DNA from: a virus
IMG/VR virus record: IMGVR_UViG_3300004369_000006
Location: 1-64,000 of that record
DNA: 64,000 nt
Reading direction: 5' to 3' (one strand)
The notes beneath the pieces were generated by a model. That model searched no databases and was not told the DNA's origin. It saw nothing but the letters and a program-made list of their open reading frames with translations. Below are positions 1 through 10,220 of the stretch, piece by piece. A program made the position numbers and the translations under genes. Position 1 is the first letter of the stretch. The number at the start of each line of letters is the position of its first letter.

Positions 1-6
1 GGACAA

Positions 7-2028
7 ATGATTAAGCGTGCTGATGGTTCTTATAGTCGTAGAGGATTATGGGATAACATCCGTGCTAATCGTGGTTCAGGTAAAAAGCCTACTAAAGAAA
101 TGCTTGAGCAAGAACGCAAGATTAAAGCAGAAGAAAAAGCTATGGGTGGGGAAATGTATGCTCAAGGAGGTTCATTTGACAACCCAGGATTTAAAGCATT
201 ACCTAAAGAAGTACAAATGCAAATCATGGCAAACACAAATGCTTATGGTGGAGAGATGTACGCTAATGGTGGTAGCTTTGATAACCCAGGTTTCCGTGCG
301 TTACCTGCTGAGGTACAAGCTAAGATAAAAGGAGAAGCTATGGGTTATGGCGGTGAGATGTATGCACAAGGTGGAAGTATTGAAATAGACCCTGCTAAGC
401 GAGGTACATTTAAGGCACAAGCTACTCGTATGGGTATGAGTGTGCAAGAAGCCGCAGAAGCTATTTTAAATGCTCCTAAGGGAAAGTATAGCCCTGAGAT
501 GCGTAAGAAGGCAAACTTTGCTAAGAACTTTGCTAAAGCATACGGTGGCAATATGTATGCTTATGGTGGTGAGTTACCTTATAGTTTTGAGATGGGTGGT
601 GAAATGTTGCAGACTATTGACAACGGAGGTACTCATGAAGAAAATCCTAATGGCGGTGTACCTGCTACTCCTGATGGCATGAACTTAGTTGAAGAAGGAG
701 AAACTGTAATGAACGGTAACTTTGTATTTAGTAATCGTCTTAAAGTAACTCCTGAGGTTGCACGTGAGTTTAGCTTAGGTAAGAAAGCAGTAGGCAAAAC
801 TTATGCTGATGTATCTAAGACGTATAAAGATAAGGAAAGACCTAATGATCGCTTTATCAATAAAGCTAACAAGATAACTCTTGACAACTTAGCAGAAGCA
901 CAAGAATCTTATAAAGCTGTTGAACAAGCTAAGTATGAGCAAGATGCTATGGAAATGCAAAATGCTGTTATGCAGCAGCAAATGATGGAAGCTCAACAGC
1001 AACAAATGCAAGAACCTATAGATCCTAATAATCCTATGGTGCGGTCACAAATAGCACAGATGGGAGCTATTCAACAACAGCAAGCACAAGAAATGCAACA
1101 AGCTATGCTACAACAAGACATGGCTCAAGGACAACCTATGATGCCTCAACAACAGATGGGCTATGGTGGTAAGATGAAATATCAAACAGGAGGACCTTTT
1201 GGCAGTGTTCCTATGAATTTATTACCACAAGCATTAAATCAATATAATGCAATATATAATACAGATTATGACTTAGGAGAACCTGACCCTAGTATGGTTA
1301 CTCTTCCTTTAGCTTTTGAGGATACTCAAGCAGTAGACATGATGGATTTAATATTAACTCCTCAAGACTACGATTTAACTAGACAAAATATTGCAAAACT
1401 TAATCCACAAATCACTGAAACAACTCCTATAAATCCTAGTACGCGTAGACGTAAGATTGGAGAAGCATTATCTTATGCTCCCGCAGTTACAAGTGCTGCT
1501 GGAATGATTCAGGCTATGCGTGATAGGGTTCCAAATTTACAAGCTGCACAAACTGATATTCGTTTTGATCAACCTGCTATGGATATGACACAAGCTAGAG
1601 CAGATGCTGCTACAGCTATGCGTACAGGTATGCGAGGAGCTGCTGCAGGAAGTCGTGGTTCAGTAGGTACTTACTTAGATGCTACAGAAAGAATAACAGG
1701 AGCTACTGCACGTGCTCTTGGACAGACTGCTATGCAACAAGAAATGTACAATCGTCAGTTAGAGCAACAAGCAAATCAGTTAGCTTATCAACAAGCTGCT
1801 AGAAATGCTCAAGCTCGTATGATGGCTGATGACTTTAACATTGCAGGAGAAACTGCTAAGACAGATCGTATACTTGAAATGATGGCAGCCACAGGACAGA
1901 ATATTGGTAATATAGGAATAGATATCCAAAACCGTGAGATGGTAAATCAAATGCCGTACTTGTATGATATTTATGCTGGTTTTAAAGGAATGAGAAATAC
2001 AGGAAATACCGAAAATCCTAACGGATAA
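7..2028 (+). CDS. Internal virion / cargo-type protein with YGG(E/N)MYAxGG repeats (5' end may lie outside window)
   Basis: The frame is open to the left edge of the window, so the ATG at 7 may be internal. Seen: a Gly/Met/Tyr repeat of the form GGEMYAxGG near residues 47, 81, 115 and 180 (GGNMYAYGG), with a looser copy near 389. A second unit, SFDNPGF(K/R)ALP followed by (K/A)EVQ, occurs twice between the first copies. A GGTHEENPNGG segment lies near residue 208, a Gln/Met-rich low-complexity tract covers about 305-390, and an Ala/Gln-rich helical C-terminus follows. No cysteine. It is the first of six cargo-cassette genes and sits 23 nt before the next. No enzymatic motif was found. The role as a virion protein is inferred from position and composition. 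Confidence 0.7.
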   Translation: MIKRADGSYSRRGLWDNIRANRGSGKKPTKEMLEQERKIKAEEKAMGGEMYAQGGSFDNPGFKALPKEVQMQIMANTNAYGGEMYANGGSFDNPGFRALPAEVQAKIKGEAMGYGGEMYAQGGSIEIDPAKRGTFKAQATRMGMSVQEAAEAILNAPKGKYSPEMRKKANFAKNFAKAYGGNMYAYGGELPYSFEMGGEMLQTIDNGGTHEENPNGGVPATPDGMNLVEEGETVMNGNFVFSNRLKVTPEVAREFSLGKKAVGKTYADVSKTYKDKERPNDRFINKANKITLDNLAEAQESYKAVEQAKYEQDAMEMQNAVMQQQMMEAQQQQMQEPIDPNNPMVRSQIAQMGAIQQQQAQEMQQAMLQQDMAQGQPMMPQQQMGYGGKMKYQTGGPFGSVPMNLLPQALNQYNAIYNTDYDLGEPDPSMVTLPLAFEDTQAVDMMDLILTPQDYDLTRQNIAKLNPQITETTPINPSTRRRKIGEALSYAPAVTSAAGMIQAMRDRVPNLQAAQTDIRFDQPAMDMTQARADAATAMRTGMRGAAAGSRGSVGTYLDATERITGATARALGQTAMQQEMYNRQLEQQANQLAYQQAARNAQARMMADDFNIAGETAKTDRILEMMAATGQNIGNIGIDIQNREMVNQMPYLYDIYAGFKGMRNTGNTENPNG

Positions 2029-2051
2029 TTATATAAAATATACCATTAGAT

Positions 2052-4433
2052 ATGGCAATTAGTAAATACAGTAGGTCTATAAAAATGCCTCAATATACTC
2101 CACGTAGTATTGAGGAATACATGATGGTTCCTAAAGCAAGTACAGAAGCTTTACTAGGTAGTCAAGAAGCACTTAGCAATATGCTATTTGATAAAAACTT
2201 ATTACCTAAAGATAAAGCAAAATTACAAGAGATTATAGATCCTTTTAGTCAACGTATTGATGCTTTGTCTGAAAAGGTAGCTAAAGGAGATATTAGTCCT
2301 AATACTTTAATGGATTTAAATGTCTTGTCTACTGATTACAGAAGATTAGTATCTCCTACAGGAACTTATGGTCGTGCTGCTACTAATTATGACCTTGCTA
2401 TGGATTATGTAAGGACTGCTGCAAAAACATATGACCAAGATCCTTTAATTGCTCAAGCAGCAGCTACTGAATATATAAATTCTTTTTCTACTTATGGAGA
2501 TGAAGGATTTGATAATGGAGTTATGTTTGTAGGTAATGCAATGCCTTCTTTTGTAGATACTCAAGAATACATTACAAACTTAGCTAAGAATGTATCAGCA
2601 GATCGTTTTGCTGTATATCTAGATGAGGAAGGTAAAGCTATGCTTCAACAGCCTGGAATGAATTATACATTGTATGATTTACTAGGGCATATTGATCAGA
2701 AAAATGCTGGAAAAATTCAGCAACTTATTTTTGATACCGCAAAAATTGATCCTGATTTTGTTAAGAGTTATAACTTCCAAATGAAGTATCAAGGACTTCC
2801 TATGTTATACACTAGTCAAAGAGATGCTAAGGGAGAGGAAAAATATATTCTTAATCCCGCTACTCCATTTTATCAAATGACTAATGCATTAGCTAAAGGC
2901 ATGAGTAGCCGTAAAGAATCTTTTCAAGATACTACTCCTGCACAATCAAAAACGACTCAAATATCTGGAGGCGGTGATGTAGAACCTCCTGTAGCTAAAA
3001 CTTCAGAATTAAATGACATACAAGTTTTTAGAGATAATTATGTCGCAGTTCAAAGTTATACTGCAGTTGCAGATCAAAAAATGCAATTAGTAACAAGTGA
3101 TCCTGAATCCGCTAGTAATTTAACAGGATTAATGAATACAGATGAAAGTTTCTTTGATTTTGAAAATTCTACTGCGGGTATAAATCAAGCGCGTCAAAAC
3201 TTTTATGGAGGCGTATATGATTTTATAGCCAATTTAAATAATCCTGGGGTAAGTAAAGATCAAGCAATTCAAGCATTTTTAAATAAAAACCCACAAGTAG
3301 ATAAAGAACAATTTGTGCAGTATATATCAAATGAAAACAATTTGAATTATTTACTGACAGCTGCAGATGCTTTTGCTAGTAAAGATACAGGTGATGCCCA
3401 GTTAAGCTTATATGAAGCTAATGTAGATGCTGAATATCAAGAAATAATAAAAGCGTATGGTTCTCAAGAAGAATTAAATTCTGAATTAGGATTGCCTGGT
3501 ACTGGGTTAAGAATTTTACCAATAACTGGATCTAAGTTTATCAAAGGGGTTTTTAAAAATACTGATTTTGAAAAACGAGAAAAAGCAATTTATGAGAATA
3601 ATCTACGCTTTTTAATTACAGGAGGACGTCAAGCATACCTTGATGCAGTTAATCAAGATTATGCAAAATTAAAAGAAGAAATAAAAGCTAAGTATGCTGG
3701 TAACTCTGCTGTAATAAATATACTAGATAATTTTAATCTTGAACAAGGAGCTACAGAAAGCTATGTAAATAGAATTGCGGATAACTTCAAAGAAGAAGTT
3801 TTTGATAATAAACAGTTAAATCAACGTGTAACTCAAAGTAATATTAGCTACGATATACCTGATGTTCCTGATTTAGAAAATGATCGTAATAACTTATTAG
3901 GGCGTATTGTTGATAACGCTGCTACAGTAAATACAGTTGGAGGTACTACTTTATTAGATGCTCTTGAAAATGCTGGAATTAAAAAAGGTATTTATGATAA
4001 AAATAATTATCAATTAAATATAATTCCACAAGGCGGACGTAATTACATACAAATGGTATTTACAAATGACGAAGGAAAAAGTGTTGCATTTGTAATGCAA
4101 TTAGCTGGGGATAAAAATAATGCAGCAGAAAAGTTTATTAGTAAAGTAGCCAACAATCCGAAGTTTTTAAAGCAGACTGGTACAAGTACATCTGCGATGC
4201 TTATAAATCTGAATGATCGGCTTTTCCAAACTGGAATGACTCCTCAATATAATCAATTACGTTTAGCTAAGCCAGGAGAAAATATACAAGTTACTGTAGG
4301 ATTTGGTGTTGCTCAAGTAGAAGTAATAGAAGGCACTGTTAATAAAAAATCCTATAATATAACTATGCCCGATGGTACTAAAAAATCTATGGATACCGCA
4401 GAAGAAGTAATGAATTATATTTTATCTAATTAA
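2052..4433 (+). CDS. Large predicted virion cargo protein, 793 aa
   Basis: Unrecognised. The 793 residue protein has no signal peptide, no obvious transmembrane segment and no catalytic motif that I can see. It is Asn/Gln/Ala-rich with a probable helical first half and contains no cysteine. A short low-complexity Gly/Pro linker (GGGDVEPPVAK) near residues 309-318 may separate two domains. It follows the YGG-repeat gene by 23 nt and precedes the 1926 aa gene by 6 nt, so it belongs to the same transcript. The cargo/structural role is inferred from its place in a crAss-like cassette ending in the virion RNA polymerase. Confidence 0.65.
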   Translation: MAISKYSRSIKMPQYTPRSIEEYMMVPKASTEALLGSQEALSNMLFDKNLLPKDKAKLQEIIDPFSQRIDALSEKVAKGDISPNTLMDLNVLSTDYRRLVSPTGTYGRAATNYDLAMDYVRTAAKTYDQDPLIAQAAATEYINSFSTYGDEGFDNGVMFVGNAMPSFVDTQEYITNLAKNVSADRFAVYLDEEGKAMLQQPGMNYTLYDLLGHIDQKNAGKIQQLIFDTAKIDPDFVKSYNFQMKYQGLPMLYTSQRDAKGEEKYILNPATPFYQMTNALAKGMSSRKESFQDTTPAQSKTTQISGGGDVEPPVAKTSELNDIQVFRDNYVAVQSYTAVADQKMQLVTSDPESASNLTGLMNTDESFFDFENSTAGINQARQNFYGGVYDFIANLNNPGVSKDQAIQAFLNKNPQVDKEQFVQYISNENNLNYLLTAADAFASKDTGDAQLSLYEANVDAEYQEIIKAYGSQEELNSELGLPGTGLRILPITGSKFIKGVFKNTDFEKREKAIYENNLRFLITGGRQAYLDAVNQDYAKLKEEIKAKYAGNSAVINILDNFNLEQGATESYVNRIADNFKEEVFDNKQLNQRVTQSNISYDIPDVPDLENDRNNLLGRIVDNAATVNTVGGTTLLDALENAGIKKGIYDKNNYQLNIIPQGGRNYIQMVFTNDEGKSVAFVMQLAGDKNNAAEKFISKVANNPKFLKQTGTSTSAMLINLNDRLFQTGMTPQYNQLRLAKPGENIQVTVGFGVAQVEVIEGTVNKKSYNITMPDGTKKSMDTAEEVMNYILSN

Positions 4434-4439
4434 AATAGA

Positions 4440-7400
4440 ATGGCACAACAATTAAATAAGTTTAATCTACCTGAGCCTCCTGAAAAAGATAATAATAACT
4501 GGACTGCGGAAGATTATTTGGCACAAAATAGATTATTTCGTGTCAACTTTGCTCCTGAAAATACACAGCCTAAGTTTGCTCCTACTACAGGAGAGTTATT
4601 ATATGATCCTGAAATTGTTAGAAGGCAAACAGGAAATTTAGGATTAAGCTTTGATGTAAACAATCAGCAGGAAGAACAATACTTACCTGGTTTATATCAA
4701 CCTACTAGTCAGCGTATTGCAAATTTTGTTCCTACGTTATTAGCAAATATAGTAGGTGAAGCAGCACATATTGCAAGTGCTGTTCCTGATATGGTAGACT
4801 TAGTTGCTACAGGTACGGGTTTAACTAATGAACCTATTTTTGGTTGGTACGATAACATTGAATCTTTTAAGAACAAAGTTATAGATGAGAATATTCCTAC
4901 GTATATGACCAAAGAATATGCCGAGGGAAACCTGGGTTTTTGGGAGTCTTTAGGACATGCGGAATTCTATAATAAAGAATTAGCTCCTACATTAGGTTTT
5001 CTTGTCGGAGCATATGGTACAGGTTATGCAGCTTCTGCGTTAAAATTGGGTACACGTGCAGTAAACCTAGGAGTAAACATAAATAAAACTTTAAGTAATT
5101 CAAAAAAGATTACAGACGGAACTCGTTTAGCAAACCTTACTAATAAAGCTGACTTTGCTGCACAGGTTGCTACACAGACTATGTATGAGTCTATAGCAGA
5201 AGCTAACCATGTTCGTATGGAGATGCTTGAGTACTACGAGCCTTTAATTAAAGCAGGTACGATTGACCCACAAGTTGTTAATGAACGTATAAATGCTGCT
5301 GCGGGTAGAACTTTTTTAGCTAATGCCGCTTTACTTGGATTTACCAATGCAGGTTCTACTGCTATTATAAATAAAATATTTCCTACGCTTAAGCCTGCTG
5401 CTAGGACAGCATTAGATAAAGGACCTTTTTCACGAATGTGGGATAAGGCAGGACTCCTTGTAAGTGATCCTATTCGTTTTGGAGGTAAGGCATTTACTTG
5501 GGATGTAGCAAAAGGAGTAGGAGCAGGTATATTTACAGAAGGTTTCGAAGAAGGAGCACAGTCTATATTTAGTGATACCTATAAGCAATTAGCAAAATCA
5601 GACCGCATTAGCCAAATGGGTTATAATGTGTTAAATGATATGAGTGCATTTGCTATAAACTTATCAGGTCAGCTAGGTACTAGTGAGTTTAATAAAGCAA
5701 TTATTCTTGGAGGAGTTATTGGAGGTATGGCTGGGGGTATTGGTAATGCTCGTCAGTACTTAGGTGATGTTAAAAAAGCAGAAAATATTCGCACTAACCT
5801 TCAAGACCAATGGAATAATAATGTCAATATTCTTCGTGAAGTTTCTATAACTGATGAGAATGGTCAGATTGTATTTGATGAACAAGGTAATCCACAAATA
5901 AATGTTAGTCAATTAAAAAATGCAATCTCCCGTAACATTGAAAACAGCGCAGATCTTCAAATTTTAGAAAAGCTTGTTGAGGAGGGAGAAACAGAAAAGG
6001 CACAAGGATTCTTTATGTCACGTATGATGGCTCCTATGATACATCAGTATGTAGACCATCCTCAAGGTAAAGAATTTCTAATGGCTAATCTGCGTAATGC
6101 TCTTATTCAGAATGGTAGAGAAGAAGCAGTAGAAGCATTACCTCAAGAAATTGAAGATGCTGTAGGTAAATACTATGATCATTACAAAGCAGCTTATGAA
6201 GAAATATCTCCTGAGGTTGGTAACTACTTAAGGAGCAGAGTTTCTATTATTGGTAACCAAACTAAACTAAGTAAGTTATTAAAACTTAAAAACCGTTATC
6301 GTCCAGGACTTAAACAGGATATAACTGAAGAAGAAAAAGCAGAGTTTAAAGCTCAAAAAGAAATGTTTATTAAGAATGTAAGTTATGCTGCTACTAATGC
6401 GGCTACACGTAGAAACATTCTTAAAGAAGAAATTGAAGAGTTAGATAATGTTATACAGCAGTTAGAATTTGAATTAGAAACTGCAGAAAGTAAAGAAACT
6501 AAAAACTTAGTAAAGGTTAAGATTGAGGCTCGTAAAGATTCTCGTGCAGAAAAACTACAGCATAAAGCTATTGTAGAAAGCGAGTTATCATCTTTGTTTA
6601 CTCCTGAGTTTTATAATAAAGAGTTTAGTAAGTTTTTAGATTTAGACAAAAACTTTGAGTACTTAACTCAATATGAAGCCGAGATTCAAAAGACCATAGA
6701 TGCTCTTGAAAGAGATGCTAAAGCAAATGGTTATGAGTTTGGTCCTGCTGATAGTACTGAACTATTAGAAAGTCCTAGATCTAACGATGTTAGAGATCGT
6801 TTAAAAGAATCTGTATACTTCCGTAAGGGTAATGACTTCTATACTTTAATCAAGTCACCACAAGGCATAAGTTTTATGGCTAAGGTGAATAAAGATGGCA
6901 GTATAGATAGTAATATGAAACCTGTTTATTTAGCCGTAGCAGAAGACGCAGGATACTTTGATGGCATGACTATGCTATCTAAAGAAGAAAAGGATAAAAT
7001 TATTCAAGTATATAACATTAAGTCACAAGTTACTGCACTTAGTGAAGTACTTAATGAAGAACAGAATAAAGAAAATACTAATTTAAGTGAGTTACAAAAC
7101 CAACTTAGTGAAGTAAATAGAATTTTAAACAATGTTAGAAATAAACTTTCTTATCGGAAATCAAGGGTTGCGGAACTCCAACAAAATCCAACGGAAGAAA
7201 ACCTTCAAAAGATTCAAGAATACGCTGATGACATTGCTACGTTCACTGAGAAGGTTATTGAATTAAAAGGAATTAAAGAGCAATTACAAGCAACTCTTGA
7301 TACTGCTACAGAAGTTGGAAGTCAGTACAAACAAATATTAAATGCTATTGATGGTTATGTTACTCAGTATGGTAACTTAACTACTTTAGATGTAATAGAA

Positions 7401-10220
7401 GGAATGGAAGTTCTTCCTCTTAGCCAAGGTGTTATTAATAACTTCTTTAGCTTAGACGAAGTACAATCGGTATTTGGCAAAGTAGAAAATCCTCCTGTTG
7501 ATTTTGAATCATATAATCTTTGGCAAGAGCATATTAATCAATTACGAGAAAACTTTAAGCAGACCTCTAATCAAATTAAGGAGTTAGAAAAAACCATTAA
7601 GAAAACTAAGAAAGGAATTGTAAATACCATTTTATATAATCTTACGGGTTTAAGTAAAACTGCGGATATTCCATTGTCTGCTATTGCAGAATTTATTCAA
7701 GATGATGTTCCTAATGGAGAAGCTTTAGTAGAACTTATAAATGTTTACATAGCAAATCCTTTAAATGTTGGTACAGCATTTGAAACAAACATTAATAAGG
7801 ATGCAGAATACTATGATCAGCTTATATCAGGATTAGATATTGATAATTTGTCAAGTCAGTTTTTTACTGCGTTTACAGATTCATCTACTAGTCCTGAGAT
7901 TGTTAAACAAATCGAACAGTCTTTAAATAATCTTAGTGCGTTTAATAAATCCAAAATAGAACTTGACCAAAGTATAGGTCAGATAGAAGATGCTTTTACG
8001 CGATTCTTAAATTTACAAGAACAGCTAGATAACCTACAAACTGAAATTGAATATACTAATGACTTTGTAGCAAACTTAAATAGTATTATAGCTAAGGTAA
8101 GTGATTATGTCAATCAGATAGGTACGCAGGGATATATTATAGATCGTAATACTCAAACAAATACTGAACCTGATGTAGATCAGTCTACTGATGCACTTAC
8201 CTCAGAACGTGAAGCTTTTGGTTTACGTAAGTCTAATCTTATTACTACAATTAATGGTATTACTAAGATTGTAAATGGTCGAGTACAGTATGATCAAAAT
8301 GGAATGCCTATTCTTAATGAAGAAGAAGAAACATATCCTGAGAGTATAGCAGCTAATACTTGGATTAACAATCAAGATGCTACCACGTTTGCAAAGAATT
8401 ATAAAATGCGTATTGCAAGTGCTGCGCAGTTAGAACAAATCTTTGCTAATACAGATCAGACAGTACCTGTAACAGATGATACTGCATTATATGTAGTGCC
8501 TGTAGACAATGCAGGTAATCCTGTAAGACAAGATGGCTACATTGTATATTTTGGATTACCAAATGTTAGTACTACATTCCCTAGTGAAGGACGTTCTACT
8601 TTAAATGAGGGTTATGTAATCAATGAAGTATTTGAAATAGTTGATGATGTTGTTGAGTTTAACAATACCAAGTACGATTTAAAAAGCGCAGAGGACTACG
8701 CAATTGTTTTAGCAGAGGCTAATAAGATATTACAAAATCGCTACAGCAACTATCGTACTGAGTTACAACAACGTGCTCAGGCAGGTGAAACTATCCTCTT
8801 AGAGCCTGAAGGATTAAGTAAGGGAGTTGCGGTAGTTAATCGTGTTTTAAATAAGGATACAGGTGAGATAGAAACTGTATATCGCAGTGCTAATACCTTA
8901 GACAATGTAGAAAACATTGAAATAGCATACGACTCATCTATTGAAAATCCAGTAACAGGATTTATTGAACCTGCTATTCCAGGTTCAGTAATTGCATATA
9001 TGGCAGATGGTAAAGCTGCAACACTTAATACTCGTAAGCTTAATGATGCGCAGGTAGATACTGCAATTAAATTATTAGGGTATTTAGGATACAGTGCAAA
9101 TTTGCAAATGGCTGTAGATTATAATGGACAGGCTGTGTCTATCTTACCTACTAGTAATCAAAATGGTTTAATAGATTTGTTAATGCCTTGGGGTATTAGT
9201 TTCAGTGAAGAAGGTAATATTCGTAATCAAAACATTCTGATTACAGGTAAAGGTTTAAACAATCGTAAGCTTACTTATATGCGTAATGGTAACATTACCA
9301 ATATAGATTTGCAATCTATTGTTACTGTTAATAATGATGGTAGTCTAGAAGTAAATAGAGATAATCCACAAGTACTTGAGCTTATTGAATTCTTAAAAAC
9401 TAAAAGTCATAACGTTAATGGTAAGGCATTAAATAATCCTATGTTTGCAAATTCTTTTGCAATGCCTACAGACATTAATATAAAAACGGATAAGGTTACC
9501 TTAGGTAAAGAATACAAATCCTATGAAGCTTATGTATTAGATAACACAGTTACACATTTAGTACCTGATAATTCTAATGCTCCTCAGTTTTTAAATCGGT
9601 ATGTAATCTTACCTCAGACATTACCTGCTCGTCCTAAGGCACAAGCACCTAAACAAAAAGCTCCTACAGTTACTCCACAGCAAACTCAAAATGCAGGGGC
9701 TAAAATTCAAAAGGCGGACACATCTATTTTTGATGAAAAGGCTACTATTAATCCTACTAGTGTACCAAAATCAGATAATGGAATACAAGGGTCTTTACAA
9801 GTTGTGAGTGGAGGATTACGAGTTCTTGCTAATTTTAATTTAAATTCTAGAGGTGTATTTACTACACTAGGATCTAGGACTTTTACAATAGATGAAAATG
9901 GCAAAACTATTAATGAAATAGCTCCTGAAACAAATGAAGTAGTTACCAACGAGATATTTAAAGAATTAAATACTTATACAAAAACTTTAGATCAGAATTC
10001 AACTGATTTTAATTTTAAAGATTTAGTAGATAATTTGCCAATGAAAGATAGTGATATAGCATTTGCAGTTGATTTTACTAAAGAAGAAACTACTCCCACT
10101 CCACCTGAAACTCCTCCTGTAGAACAAGAGGAAGAAACACAATGTGGCACAGGATCAGGAAAGCCTGCAAGTAAGAGTAAAAAGCAAGGAGCTAAAACCA
10201 AAAGAAAATCAGCTAAGTAA
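4440..10220 (+). CDS. Giant virion cargo protein, 1926 aa
   Basis: Giant protein directly upstream of the vRNAP gene; the two overlap in a TAATG, suggesting translational coupling. Seen: hydrophobic glycine-rich stretches around residues 184-200 and 421-437, long charged coiled-coil-like tracts around 640-710 and 830-930, a beta-rich Asn/Thr-rich second half, then a Pro/Glu linker and a strongly basic Ser/Lys tail. The single cysteine is C1902, 24 residues from the end. No catalytic motif was recognised. Giant proteins adjacent to the RNA polymerase are packaged in crAss-like virions; the glycine-rich hydrophobic parts could allow membrane passage during ejection. That last point is inference. 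Confidence 0.7.
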   Translation: MAQQLNKFNLPEPPEKDNNNWTAEDYLAQNRLFRVNFAPENTQPKFAPTTGELLYDPEIVRRQTGNLGLSFDVNNQQEEQYLPGLYQPTSQRIANFVPTLLANIVGEAAHIASAVPDMVDLVATGTGLTNEPIFGWYDNIESFKNKVIDENIPTYMTKEYAEGNLGFWESLGHAEFYNKELAPTLGFLVGAYGTGYAASALKLGTRAVNLGVNINKTLSNSKKITDGTRLANLTNKADFAAQVATQTMYESIAEANHVRMEMLEYYEPLIKAGTIDPQVVNERINAAAGRTFLANAALLGFTNAGSTAIINKIFPTLKPAARTALDKGPFSRMWDKAGLLVSDPIRFGGKAFTWDVAKGVGAGIFTEGFEEGAQSIFSDTYKQLAKSDRISQMGYNVLNDMSAFAINLSGQLGTSEFNKAIILGGVIGGMAGGIGNARQYLGDVKKAENIRTNLQDQWNNNVNILREVSITDENGQIVFDEQGNPQINVSQLKNAISRNIENSADLQILEKLVEEGETEKAQGFFMSRMMAPMIHQYVDHPQGKEFLMANLRNALIQNGREEAVEALPQEIEDAVGKYYDHYKAAYEEISPEVGNYLRSRVSIIGNQTKLSKLLKLKNRYRPGLKQDITEEEKAEFKAQKEMFIKNVSYAATNAATRRNILKEEIEELDNVIQQLEFELETAESKETKNLVKVKIEARKDSRAEKLQHKAIVESELSSLFTPEFYNKEFSKFLDLDKNFEYLTQYEAEIQKTIDALERDAKANGYEFGPADSTELLESPRSNDVRDRLKESVYFRKGNDFYTLIKSPQGISFMAKVNKDGSIDSNMKPVYLAVAEDAGYFDGMTMLSKEEKDKIIQVYNIKSQVTALSEVLNEEQNKENTNLSELQNQLSEVNRILNNVRNKLSYRKSRVAELQQNPTEENLQKIQEYADDIATFTEKVIELKGIKEQLQATLDTATEVGSQYKQILNAIDGYVTQYGNLTTLDVIEGMEVLPLSQGVINNFFSLDEVQSVFGKVENPPVDFESYNLWQEHINQLRENFKQTSNQIKELEKTIKKTKKGIVNTILYNLTGLSKTADIPLSAIAEFIQDDVPNGEALVELINVYIANPLNVGTAFETNINKDAEYYDQLISGLDIDNLSSQFFTAFTDSSTSPEIVKQIEQSLNNLSAFNKSKIELDQSIGQIEDAFTRFLNLQEQLDNLQTEIEYTNDFVANLNSIIAKVSDYVNQIGTQGYIIDRNTQTNTEPDVDQSTDALTSEREAFGLRKSNLITTINGITKIVNGRVQYDQNGMPILNEEEETYPESIAANTWINNQDATTFAKNYKMRIASAAQLEQIFANTDQTVPVTDDTALYVVPVDNAGNPVRQDGYIVYFGLPNVSTTFPSEGRSTLNEGYVINEVFEIVDDVVEFNNTKYDLKSAEDYAIVLAEANKILQNRYSNYRTELQQRAQAGETILLEPEGLSKGVAVVNRVLNKDTGEIETVYRSANTLDNVENIEIAYDSSIENPVTGFIEPAIPGSVIAYMADGKAATLNTRKLNDAQVDTAIKLLGYLGYSANLQMAVDYNGQAVSILPTSNQNGLIDLLMPWGISFSEEGNIRNQNILITGKGLNNRKLTYMRNGNITNIDLQSIVTVNNDGSLEVNRDNPQVLELIEFLKTKSHNVNGKALNNPMFANSFAMPTDINIKTDKVTLGKEYKSYEAYVLDNTVTHLVPDNSNAPQFLNRYVILPQTLPARPKAQAPKQKAPTVTPQQTQNAGAKIQKADTSIFDEKATINPTSVPKSDNGIQGSLQVVSGGLRVLANFNLNSRGVFTTLGSRTFTIDENGKTINEIAPETNEVVTNEIFKELNTYTKTLDQNSTDFNFKDLVDNLPMKDSDIAFAVDFTKEETTPTPPETPPVEQEEETQCGTGSGKPASKSKKQGAKTKRKSAK

